Shown here: in pieces, positions 1 through 9,544 of the stretch
Layout: every line of letters begins with the position of its first letter
Position numbering within the stretch: position 1 is the first letter of the stretch
NCBI GenBank assembly: GCA_012934845.2
Contig: WNNJ02000543.1
Span: 62,001 to 126,000, forward strand
Direction: 5' to 3'
Origin: Pomphorhynchus laevis
Lineage: Eukaryota; Acanthocephala; Palaeacanthocephala; Echinorhynchida; Pomphorhynchidae
Length of the DNA: 64,000 bases
Notes under the pieces: model-generated
The model's database searches: none
Seen by the model: only the letters and a program-made list of their open reading frames with translations
Told to the model about the DNA's origin: nothing
Translations under genes and position numbers: made by a program

Positions 1-432
1 AATTGCCTTCAACTCCGTTAATCGAGCTGTGGTCCTACACAACATTGAGTTTACGTGCCCCTCGTTATCTACAATGCTGTGTAATAGTTATGCCGTACCT
101 GCCCAGTTAACCCTTGGAGGTGATAGCATTTTATCAGTGGAAGGTTCACGCAGGAAGATCCCCTAGCGATGGCGGGTTCGCCATGTCTTCACTTCCGTTA
201 ATTCACATTATACGCTACGTGGTTCCCCAAGTATGTCAGAAATGGTTTGCTGATGATTCGAACTTTGTTGGCAATCCTGAAGATCTCCAAAAGGTGTGGA
301 ACATACTGCTGCAGCAGGGCCCTAAATTCTGATATTACGTCAATGAATCAAAATGTCAATCGCTCACTCATTATGATCGCCCTAACCTCACATTATCGGA
401 TGGGTTGTCAAGATCAACTGACGGTATAATAG
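1..432 (+). pseudogene. RT fragment of a LINE with restriction-like endonuclease (RLE-type)
   Basis: The first 150 bases read as a palm segment of reverse transcriptase: AFNSVNRAVVLHN, then a CPSLSTMLCNSY stretch and a glycine-rich turn ahead of the SVEGSRRKIP region. The same block occurs in the longer copies at 24.9 kb (minus; DVKNAFDTANRKLAL) and 54.8 kb (plus; DASNAFNCINRKLAL), which is how it was recognised. Farther on, a FADDS-like catalytic box is readable near base 250 in another frame. The piece is cut by the window edge on the left and abuts a Ty3/gypsy fossil at about 433. It is frame-broken and non-functional. Confidence 0.6.
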
Positions 433-568
433 TGTAGTGTAAACAGATACGTTTGTAAAAAGCTTTATTGAGTAATATCTACAAAACAAAGTAGTAAATC
501 AGTACGTGTAAATAGTTTACATTAAGGGTAAAATTTACAATATAAATGGTAAGGTAATTTTCATCACA
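433..568 (-). repeat. Probable 3' LTR of the Ty3/gypsy fossil
   Basis: On the minus strand this block starts with TGTGATGA and ends with CTACA, so it has TG...CA borders. It is about 136 bp long and contains an AATAAA signal near its end. Directly upstream in the element sense (569-580) is a purine run, GGCGGGGGAGAA, fitting a polypurine tract. No second LTR is visible in the window, so the borders are inferred from one end only. Confidence 0.6.
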
Positions 569-1820
569 TTCTCCCCCGCCATAGATAATCTTGCAAGTAG
601 CTCGGCGCTTGTCGTGCTCTAACTGGTCTCTTCGGTCCACTGGCGTCTGTGTCGTTGTCTTTGTCATTGAAGAAAGTTCCCTGTGTCGTGCCATGACCGC
701 TATCGCGCATTGTTTCGCTTGTTAGTGTATTTTGGCCGGCTTCCGCTATTGCTTCGATATCGTCCTTGCAGTTTATTGGCGCATCTTGTTGGTTGCCTTC
801 TATTGATGGGTCGTAAATACCTTCCATCGTTGGTTCGTTTAGTTCATCCATTGGTGTGTTATTATTGCAGCATTCTTGAGGTAACCTTGCAATATCGCGA
901 TTCGAGACTGTTCTATGCTGTCCGTTAGGATATGAGACTGTTGAATAATAAGGATTTATATTCTCTAGTTTGGCTGGCAGTAAGTTAGGACAATGTTTGG
1001 ATGTTCGGTTGTAGTTTTTCACTAACACGGACTGTGCATGCGTCAGCCATTGCAGGAGTTGATTTTGTTTAAGGCATCGTCGGCTGTATCTGAAAATCCT
1101 ATCGTGTAGACATTTGTTAGTGACTGTACATAGTAAGCTACGACTGCTGTTGAGGGCGTGTTGTAGGACTTTCTCCCAGTCTTTTATTCCAAGATTGAGG
1201 GTGCGTAGTGCTAGACGTATCGTAGTCCAAATCTGGCTGACAAATCGTTCCGCTTGTCCGTTTCCTCTGGGATTGAATGGAGACGAATGACTTGAGAATA
1301 TGTTCCGAGATAGTAAGTATTGTTTCAGCTTGGCTGACCTGAAGCAAGTAGCGTTATCAGAATGTATAAACTCCGGGGTGCCGAACGTCGAAAATAGCAG
1401 TTCAAGCTTCTCAATCACTGTTTGTGAACTGGTGTCTTTGCAGGGGAAACCGAATGGGAAACGACTGTATTCGTCGACCACGATCAGGAGGTAAGGATTT
1501 CTTTGTGTTGATGTTGGTAAAGGACCTTTGAAGTCCATGGATAGCCGCTCAAATGGACGAGTCGACTTTATAGCATGGGATACTTCTAGATGCGGATACT
1601 GGAGTTTTATCTCTGAACAAACTAAGCAGTTACTGCAAGTTAGTTTTACGTCGTCGCATGAAAACGGTAGATTGTTTTTTGTACATATGCTGTTAAGCGT
1701 CGTATTCCAGGATGGCACAAATCAACGTGTAGTTGTTTAAGAGAGGCTAGATCAGACCCTGCTGCGCAGACTCGCGTTAAAATGTCGACAACGTGATTTT
1801 GTTTCTGTCGGTGGATGCCT
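564..1820 (-). mobile_element. Ty3/gypsy-like retrotransposon fossil, integrase part
   Basis: The fossil keeps the 3' end of a pol region. It has a zinc-binding HHCC integrase head (HVDLCHPG, then CSNCLVC), the integrase catalytic core (an SMDFKGPLP start, VVDEYSRFPF, FIHSDNAT, and an NGQAERF region), and a basic C-terminal tail. Family knowledge places this arrangement in Ty3/gypsy; the DFKGPLP wording is typical of invertebrate gypsy clades, but the exact clade is not assigned. Gag, protease, RT and the 5' LTR are absent, so it is a truncated, dead copy. It lies beside a LINE scrap. Age cannot be judged without the second LTR. Confidence 0.8.
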
Positions 1821-1879
1821 TTTCTTCTTTCAACTGTATTAATACATTTATGTAATACATTTATGACAAATTGTATTTT

Positions 1880-3660
1880 CTCATAAATACACTTTTTTTA
1901 TAGGAATTGATGTCGAAACCTGATTTAACTTGATTTTAAATTTCAATTTTTTATTTTAACTATTTTTAAAATACGTATTTTCAGTTATCTGGTCTGATAA
2001 TTAATTGTTTATAGCAAGATGTATAAATAATTAATAGTAATTGTTAATATAAATATTACCAATAATTGATTGTCTCAAGATGTATGAATACGCAAGTATG
2101 AAAGTTAAAACTTCGAATGTAATCATTTTTAATTATTTTGAATTTACCGATGTAAATGAGATTTTATTGTACATCTCATTGTATTGCTAATACCAAGAAT
2201 ATTGGTATATATTGTACATTATAATGTAATTAAATATTCTACTTGTATTTATCATATATCGACTTGTAATTTCACATCAATACAAAGAAAATTAACGTTT
2301 TCGTAATTTTAAATAAAAATAATTAACAGTAATTGTTAATATAAATATTACCAATAATTGATGGTCTCAAGATGTGTAAATACGCAAGTCGATAGGAATT
2401 GATGTCGAGACCTGATACCATAACAGTTCCTCCTGATAACCTTTAATCCTTATTCTTATATATTGTCTGTTAATTATTAGTCTATTCATAAAAATTGATT
2501 TTATTTTAAATTTTAATTTTTTATTTTAACTTGTTATAAGTTATATTAAGTTTTTAATGTTATTAGCTTCATAACTATTCAAAATTAATGTAAATATTTT
2601 AAATCCTGATAACGGAGCAGTTCCTCCTGATGACCATTAATCCTTATTCTGATACAACATATGTTATTTATTAGTCAATTCATAAAATATAAATAATATA
2701 AATATATGGATAGAATTTAATTATTAGAATCCTTAGATATTTTGATAAATCAAAATTATTTAAAAGTTAATGTGTAAAAAATAAAGCTAAATTTTATAAG
2801 TATATGAAATATATGTTTCGATACATTGATGATACATGTGCATTTAACTCTAAATTTTTTTTCAATAAGTGAACAAATTTATCCATGTAGTTTTATTCCT
2901 TATAAAACTAATGTGGATAATAAAGACGGTATACATTAAAGACATCAATTAAAGCTAATTTATATCGTAAATAATACGTAAACTCAGTTAAATAATATAA
3001 AATACGAAAACACAGTTATCTGATTTTTATCAGTGTTTATATTTAAATTTTAAACTTTAACTTGATATGTGTTGAGTCATATGGGTCGACCCATATGGGA
3101 TATGAGTCGAAACCTGTTGCGACTGATGACAGTCGCAACTGTTGAATAACTGTTAATAACAGTTGCGTCTGATGACCTCAAATCCTTATTCTTATACATA
3201 ATCTGTTATTTATTAGTTGATTCATAAAAATTGACTTTTAGTTTAAATTTAAATTTTTTATTTTAACTTTATATAAGTTATATAAAATCTCTTAACAATT
3301 ATTTATTATTAAATTATTTTATTTTTATAAATAAAAATAAATAATTTTTTGAGCATTATTATTAATAATTATTACATTAACAAGCAAATTTAAACTGTAC
3401 ATTTTTTGAAACTTTGCGTATCCATATTTAGATTTTTGATTTAAATTAAGAGACAATTCGTTAATATTAAAATCGGATTTAATATTATTAGCTTTATAAC
3501 TATTCAAAATTAATGTAAATATTTTAAATCCTGATAACAGATCAGTTCCTCCTGATGACCATTAATTCTTATTCTTACACATAATCAGTTATTTATTACC
3601 GATGACGTATAATCCTATTCTTATACATCGTCTGTCATTTATTATTAAATTCCAAAATGC
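1880..3660 (+). repeat. Array of degenerate Naiad 3' tails and an old RT scrap
   Basis: Four or five decayed copies of the Naiad tail follow each other on the plus strand. The recognisable pieces are GTCGAAACCTGAT, CAGTTCCTCCTGATGACC, TTATTTATTAGTC and the terminal TCAGTTATCTGAT. Between 2700 and 2950 is an eroded RT core reading MFRYIDDTCAFNS, so this was once a coding copy. A direct repeat of about 70 bp (2027-2095 and 2318-2385) marks a local duplication. Divergence is clearly higher than among the copies at 15-37 kb, so this is an older layer. No intact gene is present. Confidence 0.7.
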
Positions 3661-4690
3661 CAAATAACTAAATACCAAACACGATATTTTAAAAACGTTG
3701 CAGATGTGTCTTATAAAAAGACGTTATTTCATAAACAAAGTTTATTTTAATGGATAAAACTTAAGAAATTTTCCAAAAAGCAAATAAGCACAAGCAAAAT
3801 TAATTTAAATAAATAAACATTTAAAGAAAACTTGTTCAGAAGTAAGCAAAAAATAAGCAAATTTGTTTTTCATCTTATTAATAAAATTTAAAGAAAACGT
3901 TTCTGAACATATTGTTTTTGAAACTTGAAAACGATCGAAAGCTTGTTAACAAAATTTAAAAAAATTCCTTGAGTCTATAGAATAATTTCAGTAATAAAAT
4001 ATTTAAACGCATAGATTTAAATATATATTCAAATGTATTGATTTAAATATATATTCAAATGCATTGATTTAAATATATATTTGCTATTTAATATTTCAAT
4101 TGAAAAGAATGAATAAATAATAGTGGGATATAATTGTTCTCCTGATTATGCTAGCAAAAGCTAGCAAAATAAAAAAATACAAAATTTATTTCGTTGTTCG
4201 AAAAGATTAAAAGTAAATATACTTGTGACTGAAATTGTAATACTATTTGTCGTTTATTTACCTGATTCACTGTCTTGTTTCCAAGTCCAATTGCATAACT
4301 AAAGTTCAGTTTCTTTTCAGTATTGACGATTTTAAAAATTGACCGAATGATGGACTTTAAATTATTGGCATGCACTAGTTCACGATTAAGGTGGATTGTC
4401 AGGAAAAGTGCACATTTTTGAGGTAATGATACTATCTAAATTATAAATATAATTCAGATTTAGAGAATACGCATATTTGTAAAGAGTACAAAGTAATAAG
4501 ACAATCCTTTCCATTTATAACATCTATTTGTCACACCGTCGAAAGCGATTTAAAGTTTAGAAACAAACTAGAATAAATAAAGTAGAATTCAAAACCTAAC
4601 AATAAATTTAATTTCGGATGGTATATCGAAGTGACATGACTTAAAATGTCATAATTCGGTTTAATCCACAAAATATTATTAAAAATAATT
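3660..4690. other. AT-rich stretch, no gene recognised
   Basis: Low-complexity AT-rich DNA with a short near-tandem repeat around 4000-4085 (a TTTAAATATATATTCAAATG unit, two to three times). No coding exon, RNA gene or mobile element core could be supported. Confidence 0.5.
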
Positions 4691-4800
4691 AATATTATTA
4701 ATATTATCTTTTTTAAATTTTCAAGTCTATTTTTCTTGTTTCTTTTATCGCCATGACTTCTTAACTTGCGTATATTTATATATAATATCAAATAATAAAC
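4690..4800 (-). pseudogene. Naiad endonuclease-tail fragment (minus)
   Basis: The minus strand reads RKLRSHGDKRNKKNRLENLKK, matching the basic linker after the GIY-YIG domain in the long copy at about 57.2 kb (KRKPRSHVNKRNKTNRNKN). It sits head-to-head with a plus-strand Naiad RT scrap that begins at about 4820, an inverted arrangement that PLE insertions often show. It is a fragment with no start or catalytic part. Confidence 0.6.
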
Positions 4801-4899
4801 AATATTCTTTGTATTAAAATAAGATGCACCAGATAATCAAAATCATTTAAATAATTTAATAGATACATATCTTAAACTAGGTTACTATAAGAAAAACAT

Positions 4900-6338
4900 C
4901 AAACAGAAAATAATAATAAAGATTTTATTAAAAAAATACAACCGTATGTGGAAAACATTTTGTCAAAAAAATTAGAATATATAGGCAAAATTCGAAGGAT
5001 TAATCCTCTCCACATAAGGAGAGGATTCTAGCAGACGGAGGCCAGCGGTCTTATCGCATGATCTCCATACCTCCCTTCTGTTCGAACACATCACCTCCTT
5101 TAAAGCTTTGTTCTTCCAGTCTGAAGGAGCCTTCTACTGCCCGTCTGCTTAAAGGACTTACGCTTCCGAACTCCACACCGCAGCCAAGGCCATCGCAGGT
5201 GAGACACCTTCGGAACTTAGCAGAGAATTTAGTGGTACCAAGTTTGCTTTGTAGTCAGCATTATTTTCTTTTGAATTTCCAACACGTTACTGTATCAGTG
5301 AAACAACCACAATCGTAAGCCTCAAGCATTTTTAAAACCATTCTTTTTTCCACACTACAGCAGTGGTAATTTCCAGAATCGTTGTTGTCCTCCATCAGCG
5401 TTATAGTCGCAAGGTAGTCATCCCCATAACCGTTGCAGTCATTGCTTCTGTTATCTGATAGAACATCAATTACACCGACAATATTAAAGGTATCTACAGT
5501 GTCAACCTCTGAACTATAAGCCCAGGTGTCTTCACAATCCTGATCACTGTCGTTTCCAGTTCTTCTATCAATAAGAGCATCATCACACTCTCTTTCAGTT
5601 TCGATTCTGTTATCAGACAAGTCTTCAGATTTGTCTGATAACAAATCAGTCTTCAGATCGTTCATCTGCATCGTTGATAGATCTCACGTCCTCCATCAGC
5701 GCTATAGTTCCAAGGAAGTCATTCCCATAACCGTTGCAGTCATTGCTTCTGTTATCTGATAGAGCATCAATTACACTAACAATATTAAAGGTATTTACAG
5801 TGTCAACCTCTGAACTATAAGCCCAGCTATCCTCACAATCCTCATCACTGTCGTTTCCAGTTCTGCAATCAATAAGAGCATCATCACACTCTCTTTCGGT
5901 TTCGATTCTGTTATCAGACAAGTCTTTAGATCGTTCATCTGCATCGTCGATAGATCCCACGTTGATTTCTCCATGAACATATACAGTGCCATCACTGCCC
6001 TCGATAAATGCTTCATCACAATCGTAACCTATGAACCCCTGGAAGTTGACTTCGACATGGTCAATGTATAAACGCAAAACACCCTTCGAATTAAGAAAAC
6101 CCAACAAGAAATGATTAAGAGAGTGTTCCAAGCGTTCAGAAATATCCTCTCGATCATCCACAGTATCCCCATGACGACTGTCCAGCGTTGGCCATATCTT
6201 CAAGAACGATTCGTAAGCAAAATTCATTAGACCACCTTCCCCCATAGTTGTTTTTTAAACGTTACTTACCAATCCTTTTGAGCTCCGATGTGCACTGTTT
6301 TGTTATCACTTTTTGCATTCATTTTCAAACAGAAAATA
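4900..6338 (-). mobile_element. Retroposon-like insert with 13-bp target duplication
   Basis: The insert (4913-6325) is flanked by the direct repeat CAAACAGAAAATA at 4900-4912 and 6326-6338, which looks like a target-site duplication inside a Naiad copy. On the minus strand it ends in AATAAAATCTTTATTAT. The two-ORF LINE at 46.75-50.64 kb ends in AGTCTTTATTATTATTAT, and both start with a similar leader (the LINE has GATAGGAAAAACAGTGC, the insert has GATAACAAAACAGTGC). This suggests mobilisation by the LINE's machinery. The body carries one acidic ORF and no RT. It could instead be a host retrocopy; the lack of a poly-A tail argues against that. Confidence 0.5.
5261..6245 (-). CDS. Unrecognised acidic protein with internal duplication, frame-broken
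   Basis: On the minus strand an ATG at 6245 opens MGEGGLMNFAYESFLKIW and runs 199 codons to 5646; a second frame covers 5671-5261. Both carry the same block of about 90 residues, rich in Asp, Glu, Ser and Asn (DLSDNRIETERECDDALID, then SSEVDTV and LSDNRSNDCNGYG), so the ORF contains a tandem duplication of about 265 bp. A GTAAGT splice-donor-like sequence lies about 20 bases upstream of the ATG. No catalytic motif, signal peptide or membrane segment is visible. The family is unknown to me; it is carried by the retroposon-like insert. The break between the two frames is an inserted inverted copy of local sequence, treated in the findings. Confidence 0.45.
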
Positions 6339-6959
6339 GTAAAATATATAAATCAACCAAATAATATAAAGAATAAATTTAAACTCTTAAATGGCAAATT
6401 TTTATGGATGGATAATAAATAATATACTTTGTATTAGAAAAAGATACTAGATAGTTTTATCAGAGGAAATACATCATTAGCATGTATTTGGCCCCGCAGT
6501 TTTGTTGGGTAGAGGAGTTAGGGGCCGAAACCTGATAGCATAGCAGTTCATCCTGATGACCTCTAATCCTTATTCTGATACAACGTCTGTTTTTTATTAG
6601 TCAATTCATATAAATGACTTTTTAAATTTCAATTTTTTATTTTAATTTGATATGAGTAAAATAAAATCTTATAAAAATTATTTAGTTGTTATAATTATTT
6701 ATTATAAAAAGTTTAATAATTGTTGAAAATAATTTTCCAGAGTGAAAATGATCTGGATCTGGTTCAGATCAAAAAATGATCAAGCGTGAAGAAATTGAAT
6801 TACTGGCAGAACTGATATCGTATGGTTGAGAATTACCAACAAGTATCTAATTCTTAGACTGGGTTTATTCTTAGACTAAGTTTTAATCAGTTATAATAAA
6901 CTGCTTACAAGTGTTGTTCCAAATTCTTGACTACTTGACCTCAAATTTTTACATCTTAC

Positions 6960-7745
6960 TAGCTCTGACAAAACAAGATATACAATAATACACCGTGCCC
7001 AGAGGTAGACCTAATTCCACTGTGATATGCTGTGGGTGCAATATAGTGCGGCGCGATGCCTCAGACGTCCGTGTACAAAGTCAAATCAGCTTTGAATATA
7101 TTGTTTTGCACCTCATTGAACGAACGAAACTCATTCTAAAAACCGGATACTTGTTGGTAATTATCAATAATTACCAACAAGTATCAGTTTATTCACGCTT
7201 GATTACTACACCAGGTACTGCAATTAAATTGCATCCAATAGCTACATCATCCACTGTTTCATCAATTGATTTCCATCAAGCACTAACTAGTCAAGAAATC
7301 ATTTCTCAGGCTTTTAGCGAGGCTATTAAGTGGAAGCCTGAAGATCCCTTTTATAAGCGACGCTTTCACAAGCAAAGTGAATCGTTTGGCAAAACGATGC
7401 CACCTATACGTTCGCATAATTCACGGGAATGCCAGAAACTTAGGAAACTGATTAATTCGAAGTCGCTTTCATGAGGAGCCTTCACTGTGCACGAGATCCT
7501 GTCCGATCGTTAATCACAAAAGCAAAAACCATGACGTTTCATTGTGCATCCAACGAAATGTGGTCTACGAACTCTTTTGCGACGAATATGATGATGCAGG
7601 TAAGAGTGTCAGCTACATAGGAGAAACACTGCGACCTGTGTCTGAACGACTTAAGAAACATTTACGAGCAGCACGGAACCCCTCAGCGCCTTCCTACGCT
7701 GCAACCAAAGTGCAGCGCAAGAGTAATTTACAGAGCAGATATTAG
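6960..7745 (+). pseudogene. Retroelement remnant with GIY-YIG-like endonuclease domain
   Basis: An ORF of 159 codons from 6995 and a second ORF from 7542 flank each other. The second reads CIQRNVVYELFC, then VSYIGETLRPVSERLKKHL. This is the GIY-YIG fold pattern (VVY, YIG, and the following Arg and His) as used at the C-terminus of many PLEs and some other retroelements. The upstream ORF (SQAFSEAIKW, PFYKRRFHK) is not recognised; it contains a 40-bp perfect palindrome (7146-7185) that must have been inserted. The domain is different in sequence from the Naiad endonuclease at 57.6 kb. It ends shortly after the His, so it is truncated. Confidence 0.5.
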
Positions 7746-7830
7746 TATATATTAGTATGGATACTAATATGGATACTAGTATGGATCGCCTCCATTAGTA
7801 TCACGGAAACTAATGGAGGCGATCCTGATG
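7740..7830. repeat. Short repeats and a 17-bp perfect hairpin
   Basis: Short tandem TATTAGTATGGATAC-like units lead into an inverted repeat. Arm 7783-7799 (GGATCGCCTCCATTAGT) is matched exactly by 7809-7825 with a 9-base loop. The same arm sequence recurs imperfectly near 29462. Confidence 0.85.
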
Positions 7831-7840
7831 TAGCATCAAA

Positions 7841-8520
7841 GTGGTGCGGGCGTTCATCGAAGCTCTGCCAATCAGATCCGTCGGCGCACGACTTGATGAC
7901 CGATCTATTTCTATCGCCGTAGCGTTGATGCTCGGTGTTCAATGCTTTCAACGGCATCGTTGTATCTGCGGAGTGTTGGTCCCGCGGCACAGTGATCATG
8001 CCTTAGACAGCAACAGGATAACGTCTCGTCACCATCGACATGTTGCGGTTAATGAGATTTTGAGAATGGTTCTCGCTGACTCAGGATCGCTGTCCAGACT
8101 CGAACCGGCAGGCTTAGCGCGAGACGATGGCTAACGACCCGATGGTGCGACTCTTATGCCATGGAAAGCTGGCCGTATACTCTTTTGGGATTTCACTTGC
8201 CCGAACACCCTAACCGCCAGTCATTTCTCGCATTTGGTGTCTTCTGCCAGCGCTGTTGCAGCTTACGCGTTGCAGCTCAAACGAACCAAATCCAGCTGCT
8301 TCGAGGATCGACAGCATTTGCTCGTACCTATCATCATCGAAACACTTGACGCGTTCGGCCCCAGCGCATATGCGTTTTTTAGGCAGTTTGGTTTAAGGTT
8401 GGGGCTGGCGTGATAAACGCGCATTCAGCTGGCTTAAGCAACGAATAGGTGCAGCCGTACAGCGAGGGAATGCGACATACTTTTTGGAGGCGGCTGGAGA
8501 TCCCTTTTTAGGCAACTGCA
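7841..8520 (+). pseudogene. RLE-type LINE, C-terminal part (lineage 2)
   Basis: Two frames together cover a zinc-like CICG...H motif, RHHRHVAVNEILR, LEPAGLARDDG, MPWKAGRILFWDFTCPNTL, a VPIIIETLDAFGP segment, then AAVQRGNATYFLEAAGDPFL to about 8500. This string of motifs is a well-known invertebrate retroelement C-terminus. The RDDG(KRPDG) and WDFTC pair resembles the PD...D core of restriction-like endonucleases; that reading is inference. It is frame-broken and has no RT attached. The base composition (about 50% GC) stands out against the surrounding AT-rich DNA. Confidence 0.6.
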
Positions 8521-8524
8521 ATTT

Positions 8525-9540
8525 CTTTGTGCAATTTCTTTGCACAAATGTTTCTAAAATTTTCTATATTAATTTATATCAAATTAATCATATTATGTTA
8601 CAGTTTTGATAACCTACAAAACATATAAAATTTTAATATTAAAAATCGTGATAAAATACCCCTAGCTGATTCATTTGAAAATATCGCAGCTATAAATGCA
8701 ATAAATGTGGTTGAGAGAGCTATTCTATAGTATCGTCAATTCAGAATGTTTAACTGCATGTGTGGTATTTATATACAATAGAGAGTGCTTCAAAACAAGA
8801 AATAATATTTTTACCCCAAAGCTATTCTTATTTCCATTTTTATGATTTACTAATTCGCAAGCTATTATAGTTTAAAAATGACGTATAATTTGCTTTGTAT
8901 TCTTTACACAAAGTCTGTTTAATCTAATTTGATATTTCGCTGTAATGGGCATATAATTAGCATGTTAACAAAAGCTACCTATAACTCCATTTTTCATATA
9001 TTATAGTTAGCATAGCATTTGAATGAGATACAATTAACGATAGTAAATTGTTGTTATGCTTGTATAGACTACTTGATAATGTTGTTATAGACTACTGTTG
9101 TTATAGACTACTTGATAATTCTATAGTTTCTCTTTTGGTTCACAACAAATGTAATCAACGAAATATGCATAAATGATAATTTACTTTTAAACGGAAATTA
9201 AAAATTATTAAATGATAATTGAATGCAAGTAATTATTGAATGCAAGTACTTACAGGATAAATAAATACTTAGCTTTTATCTATTTTGATCGTTAAAATAT
9301 AAAATTTGGTAAAATCGCTTCACAATAAAAGTTATTCAATGTTTACTGATCACCTTTAAGATATAATTGAAAAAAATGTAAACGAATTGAAAAATCGCAT
9401 TTTGTAGGAAAATTCATAAAATGATCAAAAATTGTTTATTGTTAAATAACATACAGAGAACAAGACGATCAAATCAGAATAAAATTAAAAGAAATCTAAA
9501 TTTTATCTACATTTAATTTAAATTAAAATCTAAATTTCAT
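8525..9540. other. AT-rich intergenic DNA, no gene recognised
   Basis: No coding signal or element core was found. A short tandem repeat of TTGTTATAGACTACTTGATAA occurs around 9045-9120, in about three imperfect copies. Confidence 0.5.
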
Positions 9541-9544
9541 AATT

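Larger units (their letters stand above)
4820..6730 (+). mobile_element. Naiad PLE copy (3' end of RT plus tail), interrupted by a 1.4-kb insert
   Basis: From 4820 to 4912 the sequence encodes the end of the Naiad RT (QNHLNNLIDTYLKLGYY). The reading resumes at 6326 with the last residues before the stop and then the 3' tail (6345-6730). The tail carries GGCCCC at 6490, GGGGCC at 6521 and the CTGATGACCTC block. The first half of pseudoknot stem 2 has decayed here. The copy is split by an unrelated insert (4913-6325) bounded by a 13-bp direct repeat. The 5' end is truncated. Confidence 0.75.

Noticed and set aside
5058-5318. Plus-strand ORF of 86 codons
   Set aside because: No recognisable motif; it overlaps the end of the minus-strand acidic ORF and has unusual Pro/Ser composition.
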